Source: Glycomyces paridis (GTDB lineage Bacteria > Actinomycetota > Actinomycetes > Mycobacteriales > Micromonosporaceae). From it: a stretch of DNA of 64,000 nt. Each line of letters starts with the position of its first letter. Position 1 is the stretch's first letter. Made by a program: the position numbers and the translations under genes. The stretch is from assembly GCF_004912155.1 (NCBI RefSeq), contig NZ_STGX01000001.1:379121-443120 (forward strand). Reading direction: 5' to 3'. Below are positions 52,574 through 60,245 of this stretch, piece after piece. The notes beneath the pieces were generated by a model. It was not told the DNA's origin and did not search any database. It saw only the letters and a list, made by a program, of their open reading frames with translations.

Positions 52574-54445
52574 GTGAAGATGCAGCCCCGGCAACAGCTT
52601 CTCGACATCTGGAAGGCCCAGATCGCCTACAGCTGGCGCCCGGTCGAGGGCGGCGGGCGCGCCAAGGTCTGGCACTGGGGCGGGCGCAACGACTCCGACG
52701 CCGTCGGCGACGCCCAGCAACTGCTGTGCCTGCTCTTCCCCGCGCAGGAGCTCCCCGAGCTCAACTACGCCGACCCCGACGCCACCGGCGACGCGGTGCT
52801 CGACGCCCTCGCCGGGCTCGGCGACGCCGTCGAGATCCCCATCCGCGTCATGCGGCTCATCGAGAGCTACATGGAGAAGCACGTCGACGCCGAAGGCGTG
52901 CCGGTCTACTCCGGCGGCTCCAACATGCACCGAGTCGACCGCACCGTCGAGGCCAAGCCCGACCAGCGCGCCGTCGACGTCACCGAGGGCTTCGCACTGG
53001 CGATCCCGCTGTGCCTGACCTCCCTGACGTTCCTCGCCGACTTCGGGCCGACCGTGGTCCGCATGGGCCGCGAGGATCTCATCGACGAGCTCGAACTCGT
53101 CGAGCAGAGCGTGCACCGCCGCCTCCTCGGCGCCGTCACCGGCCTGCTGCGCTCGTTCGCGGTGTCCACCTTCGACGTCGACGACGAGTTCGGCCGCCAG
53201 CTCATCGCCCTCATCAACGTCGACGGGCAGCCCGACCGCAAGATCGTGCGCCGCTTCCGCGAGTCGGCCGAGGAGATCATCGCGACCCTCCGCACCATCA
53301 CCGTCGGCTCCGGCGGCACCGCGGGCGTCGAGGCCCCCACGAAGCTCTTCGAGATCGGCTGGTCCTGGTCGGTGGTGGAGAAGGCCCCCGACATCCCCGA
53401 GGTCTCCGACACCTCCACCCAGCGCCCCGGCCGCGCCGAGGACGCCCCCTACCTGTACTTCACCGTGGTCGCCCTCGAAGCGATCGCGACGCTGTTCTCC
53501 GACAGGGTCATGCGCCGGAACCTCCTCACCGAGGAGGAGCGCCGCCTCGCCCAGTCCCTCCAGATCCGTCTCGACGTCACCCGCCGCTACTGGGCGATGG
53601 TCGCCTCCTTCGGCGGCGGCTCGAAGTGGCCGCTGGAGGACGTCCCCTGGCGCACCACCGACGGTCTGGAGTACGACTACTACAGCCTCCTGGTCTGCGC
53701 GGTCGCCACCGAGACCTTCGGCGCCTCCCGCGGCGGCGACGACGACCTGATCCGCCTCGGCGAGGTCCTCGTGGAACTCGCCAACCGCGGCCGCATCACC
53801 CGCCGCGCCCTCGCGGGGGACCGCGCCATCGAGACCCACTTCCCCGGCGTCAAGGCCGAGCTGGCGGGCATCGAGAAGCCCGACGGCCCCGCGATGGTCT
53901 GGAACATGGTCGACTTCGCGCCGCTGCTGCTCAAGCGCCTCTACCACGCCGCGGGCCTCCTGGTCACCATCGAGGCCCGCGCGCAGCTGCTCGACGTGGC
54001 CGACCAGGTGTGGGAGCACCTGGCGCGCAGGCGCATCCGCGAAGGCCGCTCCTCGCGCCTGTGGGACCAGCCGCAGCAGGTCTACCAGGAACTGGTCTAC
54101 CGGTTCGACGACCCGTCGTGGCACTTCACCATCCGCGTCGTGGAGGCGATGGTGATCGCGGCGCAGTTCGCCTCCGCCGAGCCCGCGCGCTCCCGCAGCC
54201 TTGAGGGCCTGACGCACGAGCTGCTCGTGGAGGCCGAGCACGTCTACGACCAGGAGCTGCTGCGCGGCTCGGGCAACGCCGGTCCCGCACTGGCGCAGGA
54301 GATCAGCGCGGTGGGCATGACGATCCGCCACGCCAAGGACATCGTGGACGAACGCCCGGGCACCGCGTTCGCCCTGGGGGTCAAGGCGCTCATCGACCTC
54401 GACCGCCTCATCGCGGCCGGCCGCGACGCCGAGACCGGAGTGTGA
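52574..54445 (+). CDS. SCO2524-like protein of unknown function
   Basis: The 623-residue protein begins MQPRQQLLDIWKAQIAYSWRP (after Val-Lys from GTG 52574; ATG 52580 is the alternative) and is predicted largely helical, without signal peptide or membrane helix. Segments such as VWHWGGRNDSDAVGDAQQLLCLLFP, FALAIPLCLTSLTF and RLDVTRRYWAMVASF look conserved in style. From memory it resembles the Streptomyces SCO2524 family, a group without known function found beside the variant P-loop protein encoded next. No catalytic motif is visible. It opens a three-gene operon with overlapping or adjacent ends. Confidence 0.65.
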   Translation: MKMQPRQQLLDIWKAQIAYSWRPVEGGGRAKVWHWGGRNDSDAVGDAQQLLCLLFPAQELPELNYADPDATGDAVLDALAGLGDAVEIPIRVMRLIESYMEKHVDAEGVPVYSGGSNMHRVDRTVEAKPDQRAVDVTEGFALAIPLCLTSLTFLADFGPTVVRMGREDLIDELELVEQSVHRRLLGAVTGLLRSFAVSTFDVDDEFGRQLIALINVDGQPDRKIVRRFRESAEEIIATLRTITVGSGGTAGVEAPTKLFEIGWSWSVVEKAPDIPEVSDTSTQRPGRAEDAPYLYFTVVALEAIATLFSDRVMRRNLLTEEERRLAQSLQIRLDVTRRYWAMVASFGGGSKWPLEDVPWRTTDGLEYDYYSLLVCAVATETFGASRGGDDDLIRLGEVLVELANRGRITRRALAGDRAIETHFPGVKAELAGIEKPDGPAMVWNMVDFAPLLLKRLYHAAGLLVTIEARAQLLDVADQVWEHLARRRIREGRSSRLWDQPQQVYQELVYRFDDPSWHFTIRVVEAMVIAAQFASAEPARSRSLEGLTHELLVEAEHVYDQELLRGSGNAGPALAQEISAVGMTIRHAKDIVDERPGTAFALGVKALIDLDRLIAAGRDAETGV

Positions 54446-54447
54446 CC

Positions 54448-55392
54448 ATGCTGCTGTTCGCGACCTCCGACAAGGGGGGCACGGGCCGTTCGGTCTCGTC
54501 CTGCAACCTCGCCTACCGGCGCGCGATCCAGGGCTCCAACGTGTGCTATGTGGACTTCGACTTCGGTTCGCCCACGGCCGGAGCGGTCTTCGCCATCAAC
54601 GACCTGGACCACGGCACGCCCGGCAACGGCATCCACGAGTACCTCCAAGACCTCGCCTCCGAGCCCGAGCGCCACTCGGTGTGGGCCGAGAGCGACCGCC
54701 GGGAGCTCCAGGCCCGCCCCGACGGCGCGGGCGAGCTCGTCCTGTGCCCCGGGGACGCCGACGGCTCGGAGTTCCCCGGCGACAACACCACCGTCGACCG
54801 CTGCGTCAAACTCCTCCAAGAACTCTCGCGCGAGTTCGACCTCGTCATCGTGGACCTGTCCGCGGGCCGCTCGCACGCCACCGAGATGGTCATGGCCGCC
54901 ACCGCCCGCCCCGAGCTCGCGAACCTGCCCTGGCGCTGGATCGTCTTCCACCGCTGGACGAAGCAGCACGTCATCGCCGCGCACTCCCTCGTCCACGGCG
55001 AGCGTGGCCTCATCGAGACGAGCAAGGCCCTCGGCGATGAATACCAGCGCAAGCTCATCGCCTCGATCCGCTACGTGCGCACCGCCGTCGTCGACCCCGA
55101 CGGCGCCGACCTCTCGGGCCTCAAGGCCACCCAGGTCCGCTGGCTGCGCAAGATCGACGCCGACCTCCACCAGATGGCCGCCCGCCTCAAGCTCGGGCGC
55201 ATGAACCTCCTCGGCTCCGTCCCGCTCGACCCCGTCCTCCAGTGGCGCGAGCAGATCATCACCGACGCCGACACCGTCACCCTCAACATCGCCAACCAGG
55301 AGACGGTCAAGGCCTTCTCGGACCTGGCGCTGCGCTCCGCCGAGGAGCTGTTCGTGCCCGGCCTCGAAGCGATCGCGCAGGGGATCGAATGA
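54448..55392 (+). CDS. ParA/MinD-like protein with variant P-loop (SCO2523-like)
   Basis: The 314-residue protein starts MLLFATSDKGGTGRSVSSCN. This is the deviant Walker A of ParA/MinD (KGGxGKS) with the signature Lys9 kept but the invariant nucleotide-binding Lys replaced by Arg14. Walker A' is YVDFDFGSPT and a Walker B-like VIVDLSAG follows. It should still bind nucleotide, but hydrolysis may be altered. From memory it matches the SCO2523 family of variant P-loop proteins. The ATG at 54448 has GGAG 7 nt upstream; the GTG at 54442 overlaps the previous stop. The next gene overlaps its stop. Confidence 0.75.
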   Translation: MLLFATSDKGGTGRSVSSCNLAYRRAIQGSNVCYVDFDFGSPTAGAVFAINDLDHGTPGNGIHEYLQDLASEPERHSVWAESDRRELQARPDGAGELVLCPGDADGSEFPGDNTTVDRCVKLLQELSREFDLVIVDLSAGRSHATEMVMAATARPELANLPWRWIVFHRWTKQHVIAAHSLVHGERGLIETSKALGDEYQRKLIASIRYVRTAVVDPDGADLSGLKATQVRWLRKIDADLHQMAARLKLGRMNLLGSVPLDPVLQWREQIITDADTVTLNIANQETVKAFSDLALRSAEELFVPGLEAIAQGIE

Positions 55393-56384
55393 CGTACGAG
55401 GAGACCAGCGCCAAGCAGCGCACCGAGCGGTTCGCCATGTCGCACCTGTCGATCGAGGTCGGCCACCTCTACGCCGAGGGGCTCTCGCGCCCCGACGTCC
55501 TCAAGGAGGAGATGGCCTCCGCGGCCGCGTGGGTCCACGGCACGACCGAGGCGCTGACCAAGCGCCTCGGCGGGCGCACCCCGCGCGTGAGCACCTGCTA
55601 CCTCGTGGACGACTACTTCCACCAGGACCTGCCCGAGCCCGAGCGGCTCATCGCCGTCATCGCCGAGGCCGCCGCCGACGCGGGCCTGCGCATCGACTAC
55701 CTCGCCCGCGAGTCCGCTTGCGCCGACATGGGGAGCCTCGACCTCGCCGCGCTCGTCGCCGACCGGATCGTGTTCGAGCCCTCCCCGGGCACCAACGGCT
55801 CCCGCCCGCCCGTGGCCCGCTCCGGCTGGCTGTGCAACGGCGTCCCCAGCCCCGAACCGAAGCGGATCGCGATGGGCGCGGCCGAGCAGTGGTCGCCGCC
55901 GAGCCAGAACTCCCGCCGCGAGCACTCGGTGTTCCTCGACGTCGAGCTGTGGAACGACACCGGCCGGGGCCGCCGCTGGTCGTGCCCGATGCTCGCCGCC
56001 GTCTGGCAGTTGGTGCGCCTGGGCGTCCTGCGCGACCAGGGCCGGCGCATCGGCGTGCCCGAACCGGTCGAGAACGTCGTGCCCGCCGAGCACGGCCACG
56101 ACCCCGACCGGCCCGCCGGCGCGCGCTTCCCCGAGACGTGGGCCGCGATGCCCCCGATCCTCCAGCTCAACGCGAAGGCGTTCCCGTTCCCCGCCTACCG
56201 GTCCGTCTCGGTCCTGTCGGTCGACTTCCTGGAGGTCGAGCACGCCGTGCGCGTCATCTGCGGCGCCGTCCGACCCGACCCCGGCGCGATCGACTCGATC
56301 CGCCGCTCGGCCGAACGCGAGGGCATGACCCTCCCGGACGAGCTGGTCGACCGCCTCTCCTACATCTTCCAGGGCCGCATCTGA
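55389..56384 (+). CDS. SCO2522-like protein of unknown function
   Basis: The 331-residue soluble protein begins MTYEETSAKQRTERFAMSHLSIEVGHLYAEG, the opening I recall for the SCO2522 family. Other visible blocks are STCYLVDDYFHQDLPEPERLI, RSGWLCNGVPSPEPKRIAMG and VLSVDFLEVEHAVRVI. The two cysteines near 70 and 148 and the Asp-Asp-Tyr-Phe-His cluster are possible functional sites, but no known fold motif is evident. Its ATG overlaps the stop of the variant P-loop gene (ATGA), so the two are made together. Confidence 0.65.
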   Translation: MTYEETSAKQRTERFAMSHLSIEVGHLYAEGLSRPDVLKEEMASAAAWVHGTTEALTKRLGGRTPRVSTCYLVDDYFHQDLPEPERLIAVIAEAAADAGLRIDYLARESACADMGSLDLAALVADRIVFEPSPGTNGSRPPVARSGWLCNGVPSPEPKRIAMGAAEQWSPPSQNSRREHSVFLDVELWNDTGRGRRWSCPMLAAVWQLVRLGVLRDQGRRIGVPEPVENVVPAEHGHDPDRPAGARFPETWAAMPPILQLNAKAFPFPAYRSVSVLSVDFLEVEHAVRVICGAVRPDPGAIDSIRRSAEREGMTLPDELVDRLSYIFQGRI

Positions 56385-56403
56385 CCGCGGCGGCCCGCCC
56401 GCC

Positions 56404-57456
56404 TCAGCGGTAGTGCGGCTCGCCAGCTCCGCCGGTCTGCTTCTGGCGCTCCTCCATCATGTCGAGCATCTTCGCGGCCAGGTCGGCGGCGCCGTAGTCG
56501 ATCTGCGATCGCACCCGCTCGGTCATCGTCGTCCACTGCCGCGTCAGGCCCGGGCGCCGCTCCAGCGAGTCCCACATGAACTCCAGGTCCCGCGAGGTCC
56601 GTGCGCCCGCCGACCACAGGTGCAGCAGGTGGTCGACCACCGGCCGCAGCGTCCGCAGCGTGTGCCGCGGGTCCTCGCCGATCTTCGCCAGCGCGATCCG
56701 CGCGGCCACCGCGCTCAGCAGCCAGTCGTGCACCGCGAGGTCCTCGGCCGCGGCCGCGATCTGCTCGGGCTCGACCAGGCCCGTCACCAGGCTCATGCGC
56801 CGCCGGTCGTTGCCGACCAGCCGGAACGCGACGGCCCGGCCCTCGCCGGGGTCGGCGATCGCGGCCCACCGCAGCCGGGTCGAACCGGTCTTGATCGGCG
56901 GGCGCTGGTCGAGCACGGGCCGGGACAGGACGTCGTGCACGGAGTGCCGCGCGATCGCGGCGGCGTCGAGGAGCGCGGTGCCGCCGTCGTGGCGGACCTT
57001 GCGAGCCAGGCCCTTGCCCTGGCCGTCGGCGAGGAGGTAGCCCTCGGCGAGGCGCCGGGCCTCGAAGTTCCCGATGGTCTCCAGCGTCCCGGGCCGCGCC
57101 AGGTAGTACGACCAGGGCATCCGGCGCGGCTGCTGCGGCGGGGCGACGGCCGTCCACGCCGAGCCCTGGAGCAGGTGGCCGCCGGTGAGGACCGCCCGGG
57201 AACAGACGGTGCCGACCGCGCGCACCGACGACCCGCCGGCCGCGTCGTCGGCGTGCCGGTTGCCGGGCTTGGGGCCCAGGGGCAGTCGGCAGTCGACGCC
57301 GTGCAGGAGCGTCGGCGAGGCCGTGTGCGGGACCGGCCTGGCCCACTGCACGACCGTCTCGCCGACGGCCAGCGCCAGGGCCCCGCGCGCCTCCTCGGGT
57401 GTGAGGGGCCGCGAGTGGGGCAGCAGGGCGGTGTGGATCTCGCCGACGATCAACAT
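56404..57456 (-). CDS. SCO2521-like protein of unknown function
   Basis: The 350-residue product begins MLIVGEIHTALLPHSRPLTPEEA and converges on the SCO2522-like gene with a 19-nt gap. Segments include PWSYYLARPGTLETIGNFEA, RLVGNDRRRMSLVTGL and a helical C-terminal third (EFMWDSLERRPGLTRQW). No signal or membrane helix. From memory it resembles the SCO2521 family, which accompanies SCO2522-2524 in other actinomycetes. GGAG lies upstream of the ATG. Opposite orientation suggests separate timing of expression from the other three. Confidence 0.6.
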   Translation of the reverse strand: MLIVGEIHTALLPHSRPLTPEEARGALALAVGETVVQWARPVPHTASPTLLHGVDCRLPLGPKPGNRHADDAAGGSSVRAVGTVCSRAVLTGGHLLQGSAWTAVAPPQQPRRMPWSYYLARPGTLETIGNFEARRLAEGYLLADGQGKGLARKVRHDGGTALLDAAAIARHSVHDVLSRPVLDQRPPIKTGSTRLRWAAIADPGEGRAVAFRLVGNDRRRMSLVTGLVEPEQIAAAAEDLAVHDWLLSAVAARIALAKIGEDPRHTLRTLRPVVDHLLHLWSAGARTSRDLEFMWDSLERRPGLTRQWTTMTERVRSQIDYGAADLAAKMLDMMEERQKQTGGAGEPHYR

Positions 57457-57492
57457 GGGCTCACTCCGATCGGTGGCGGGGCCCGGCCCCGG

Positions 57493-59001
57493 TCAGTCGC
57501 GCTCTTTGTGCTCGGTGATGGCCAGGCCGTGCCCGTCCGGGTCGCGGAAGGAGGCGGCGCGCATCTCGTAGTTCTGCCCGAGGAGCGCGGTGCGCGGCAG
57601 GTGCAGGAACTCCACTCCGGCCTCGTTCATCTCGGCGAACGTCGCGTCGATGTCGCCGACCTCGAACGTCAGGTGCATGACGCCGGTCTCGCCGGGCGGC
57701 GCGTCGGGCCGCTCCCACAGCAGGATCTTCCCGAACCCGGCCTCCAGGACCGCGGCCTCCTTGGTGCGGTCGAGGATGTGCAGTCCCAGTGTGTCGGTGT
57801 AGAACTCGACCGACCGCTGGAGGTCGGCCACGACGAGGGTCGCGGCCGTGTCGGTGACGTCGGTGCCGTCGAGCCGCTGCTCCGAGAGCAGCAGGTCGGC
57901 GAGGCCGCGGGCGTCCTCGGGGGTCTGCCGGCGCGGCTGCGGGGCGAGCTTCGCTGCGGCTTCGGCGATGGGGCCCTTGGCAGGCGGCGGGGGCGGTGGC
58001 GCGGCGGCGACCGGGTCGCCGCCGATCACGTCGCTGGGCATGGAGAACCGCACGCCCTCGGAGGCGGTTGCCGGAGCGGGAGGCTCCGGGTCCTCTTCGG
58101 GGACGATCTGCGCGTCGACGATGTCGACTGGGGGAACCGTGTCCGCGGGGGGGACGGTGCCGTTTGAAGCGACCGAGTCGGCTGAGAGGACCGTGTCGGC
58201 CGCGGGGACGACCGACTCCGCGGCCTCGTCGTCCACGACCTCCACGATCACCGTCGCCGGTTCCGCCACGACGGGCGGCGGTGCCGGGGCTGGGGTCGGG
58301 GCAGGGTCGGGCCGCGGCGGCGCCTCGAACAGGTCGTCGAGCGCGTCCATCGTGGCCGGCGCCTGCTTCGCCGCGGGCGCGGGCCTAGGCGCGTCGTCCT
58401 CGACGATGAGGTCTTCGAGCCGGTGCTGCCCGATGAGCGGCGGCGCCGGGACCGGCTGCGGGAAGCGTCTGGCGGACCGTTCGACGGTGACGAACGCGAT
58501 GCACCCGGCGAGGCACAGGAACGCGAGCACGGCGATGCCGATGTTCTGCGCGCCCAAGGCCATCGAAGCGAAGAAGAACGAGAGGATCAGTAAAGTGATC
58601 GCGCCGACCGCGTGGGAGGTGCGCCAGCGCATCCGCCTGTCGCCGTTGAGGACCGTGCCGATGGCCTCCCCGCCCGCCGAGTGGTGCTGGCGGGAGTGGA
58701 GGTCCTTGAGCGCGTGCTGGTTGATGCCCCACCAGCGCGCTTCGCGCTGGCGGCGCTGCTGGTCGAGCATGATGCGCTGCTGGCGCAGCTGCTCGGCGTT
58801 CGCGCCCGCGCGCCCGGCGGGCTGGCGGACGCCGCGGGGCGCCTGCTTGGCGGGGGCGGCCTTGCGGGCGCCGCCGGTCTTGGCGCCGCCCTTCTGCGCG
58901 GCGCCCTTGGCCCCTCCTCGGGCGGCCCCGCCTTTCGCGGCGCCTCTGGTGGGCGCCTTGGAAGGCCGTGGGGCGGGCCGCGGCGGTTGTCTGGGGGGCA
59001 T
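57493..59001 (-). CDS. Membrane-anchored protein with C-terminal VOC (glyoxalase-like) domain
   Basis: The 502-residue protein has an N-terminal region of Ala/Lys/Gly/Pro repeats (1-60), a conserved-looking basic segment (QRRQREARWWGINQHALKDL) and two membrane helices (about 125-175). A long Pro/Asp/Val-rich linker (about 185-360) follows, then a VOC domain (about 375-500) starting TLVVADLQRSVEFYTDTLGL, with HLTFEVGDIDATFAEM and ASFRDPDGHGLAI. VOC domains bind metal and small ligands. A VOC domain tethered to two helices is unusual. A TACGAT -10 lies upstream on the minus strand (59046-59051). Confidence 0.7.
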   Translation of the reverse strand: MPPRQPPRPAPRPSKAPTRGAAKGGAARGGAKGAAQKGGAKTGGARKAAPAKQAPRGVRQPAGRAGANAEQLRQQRIMLDQQRRQREARWWGINQHALKDLHSRQHHSAGGEAIGTVLNGDRRMRWRTSHAVGAITLLILSFFFASMALGAQNIGIAVLAFLCLAGCIAFVTVERSARRFPQPVPAPPLIGQHRLEDLIVEDDAPRPAPAAKQAPATMDALDDLFEAPPRPDPAPTPAPAPPPVVAEPATVIVEVVDDEAAESVVPAADTVLSADSVASNGTVPPADTVPPVDIVDAQIVPEEDPEPPAPATASEGVRFSMPSDVIGGDPVAAAPPPPPPAKGPIAEAAAKLAPQPRRQTPEDARGLADLLLSEQRLDGTDVTDTAATLVVADLQRSVEFYTDTLGLHILDRTKEAAVLEAGFGKILLWERPDAPPGETGVMHLTFEVGDIDATFAEMNEAGVEFLHLPRTALLGQNYEMRAASFRDPDGHGLAITEHKERD

Positions 59002-59045
59002 CGGGGACACCTCATCCGCAACTGGGAAACCGGGTTTCAACGTGA

Positions 59046-59087
59046 ATCGTACGTGGGTGAGGCAACGGACACAACATCGCTTAAGAT
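59046..59087. promoter_or_regulatory. Divergent -10 elements for ndk and the VOC protein gene
   Basis: On the minus strand TACGAT (59046-59051) faces the VOC-protein gene, and on the plus strand TAAGAT (59082-59087) faces ndk. The two lie 30 bp apart, so polymerase at one would block the other. Neither has a clear -35. Confidence 0.35.
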
Positions 59088-59127
59088 GGCAGCCACAATC
59101 CGACAGTCGATCCGAGGAGTCCTCACC

Positions 59128-59535
59128 GTGGCCGAACAGCGCACGCTCGTGTTGATCAAGCCCGACGCCGTCGAGCGCGGCCTCATCGGCGAGGTCCTGG
59201 CCCGCCTGGAGCGCAAGGGGCTGCGGATCGAGCAGCTGCGTCTGCGGACGATGGACGAGGCGCTGTCGGACGCGCACTACGCCGAGCACGTGGGCCGCGA
59301 GTACTACGAGGGCCTGCGCTCGTTCATGACCTCAGGCCCCCTGGTGAGCCTGGTGGCGGCCGGTGACGAGGCGATCCCGGTGGTGCGCAAGCTCGCCGGT
59401 GCGACCGACGGGCGCAAGGCGGAGCCGGGGACGATCCGCGGGGACTTCTCGCTGTCGAACTCCCGCAACCTCATCCACGCCTCGGACTCCGAGGAGTCGG
59501 CCAAGCGCGAGATCGACCTGTGGTTCGCCGCTTAG
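59128..59535 (+). CDS. ndk: Nucleoside diphosphate kinase
   Basis: The 135-residue kinase balances NTP and dNTP pools. It starts AEQRTLVLIKPDAVERGLIG and has the phospho-histidine motif SNSRNLIHASDS near the C terminus. I chose GTG 59128, with GAGGAG about 9 nt upstream and the family-typical length. In relatives ndk follows folC-DUF4233; here it is separated from them by about 7.7 kb. Confidence 0.96.
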   Translation: MAEQRTLVLIKPDAVERGLIGEVLARLERKGLRIEQLRLRTMDEALSDAHYAEHVGREYYEGLRSFMTSGPLVSLVAAGDEAIPVVRKLAGATDGRKAEPGTIRGDFSLSNSRNLIHASDSEESAKREIDLWFAA

Positions 59536-59594
59536 GGTCCGACCGGTCGGCGCACCGCTGACGACGCTGGCAGCGGCACGCGGATCGGACAGGC

Positions 59595-60182
59595 CTAGGC
59601 CGGGCTCGGGTGGGCCAGTGCGGCCAGGTCGGCCGGGGTGTCGATGTCGAGCGGGTCGCCCGGGCAGGGGACCTCGCTGACGAGGCCGGGGTTGGCGGCG
59701 AGGAAGTCGCGCGCCCCCCGGTCGCCGACGGCCCCGGCGGCGATCGCGTCGAGGTGCTCGCGCGCGAAGTACATCGGGTGCCCGCGCCCGCCCCGGTAGA
59801 GCGCGAGGGCGACGGTGGCGCCGCCGTCGGCGGCCCCGATGAGCCGCCGCACGGCCTCCGGTTCGATGCGCGGCTGGTCGACGAGCGTGACCACGACGCC
59901 GTCGTAGCGTTCGGGCACGGCGGCGAGCCCCGCCTTCAGCGACGTCGACAGCCCCTGCCCCCACCGCCGGTTGAGCACCGGCGTGAACGCCTCGGTCGCG
60001 GCGGCGAGCGCCTGTTCGGCGCCGGCGCCGAGGACGGCGAGGACCTGGCGGCAGCCGCCGCCCCTGAGCGTGGCGACGGCGCGGTCGAGCAGGCTGCGGC
60101 CGTCGTATTCGACGAGGGCCTTCGGTCTGCCGAAGCGCCTTCCGGCGCCCGCGGCGAGCACGAGCCCCGCGGTGTTCTTCAT
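59595..60182 (-). CDS. MobA/MocA-like nucleotidyltransferase
   Basis: The 195-residue protein starts LVLAAGAGRRFGRPKAL, the nucleotide-binding loop of MobA-type transferases, and has VVTLVDQPRIEPEAV and ALYRGGRGHPMYFAREHL, as in MocA. MocA-type enzymes make the cytosine dinucleotide form of molybdopterin used by xanthine dehydrogenase. The xanthine dehydrogenase FAD subunit lies at the right end of this cluster, which supports that role. It may be co-transcribed with pucR upstream of it. Confidence 0.85.
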   Translation of the reverse strand: MKNTAGLVLAAGAGRRFGRPKALVEYDGRSLLDRAVATLRGGGCRQVLAVLGAGAEQALAAATEAFTPVLNRRWGQGLSTSLKAGLAAVPERYDGVVVTLVDQPRIEPEAVRRLIGAADGGATVALALYRGGRGHPMYFAREHLDAIAAGAVGDRGARDFLAANPGLVSEVPCPGDPLDIDTPADLAALAHPSPA

Positions 60183-60245
60183 GTGTTCTCCCCCCTTGAT
60201 GATCGCGCCCTCGCGGCGCGGATCGGGCCGTTCGGCGGTCCCGGT

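Noticed and set aside
51395-59001. Genomic island or prophage between DUF4233 and ndk
   Set aside because: No integrase, transposase, tRNA boundary or direct repeats, and base composition looks uniform; described only as an accessory block.
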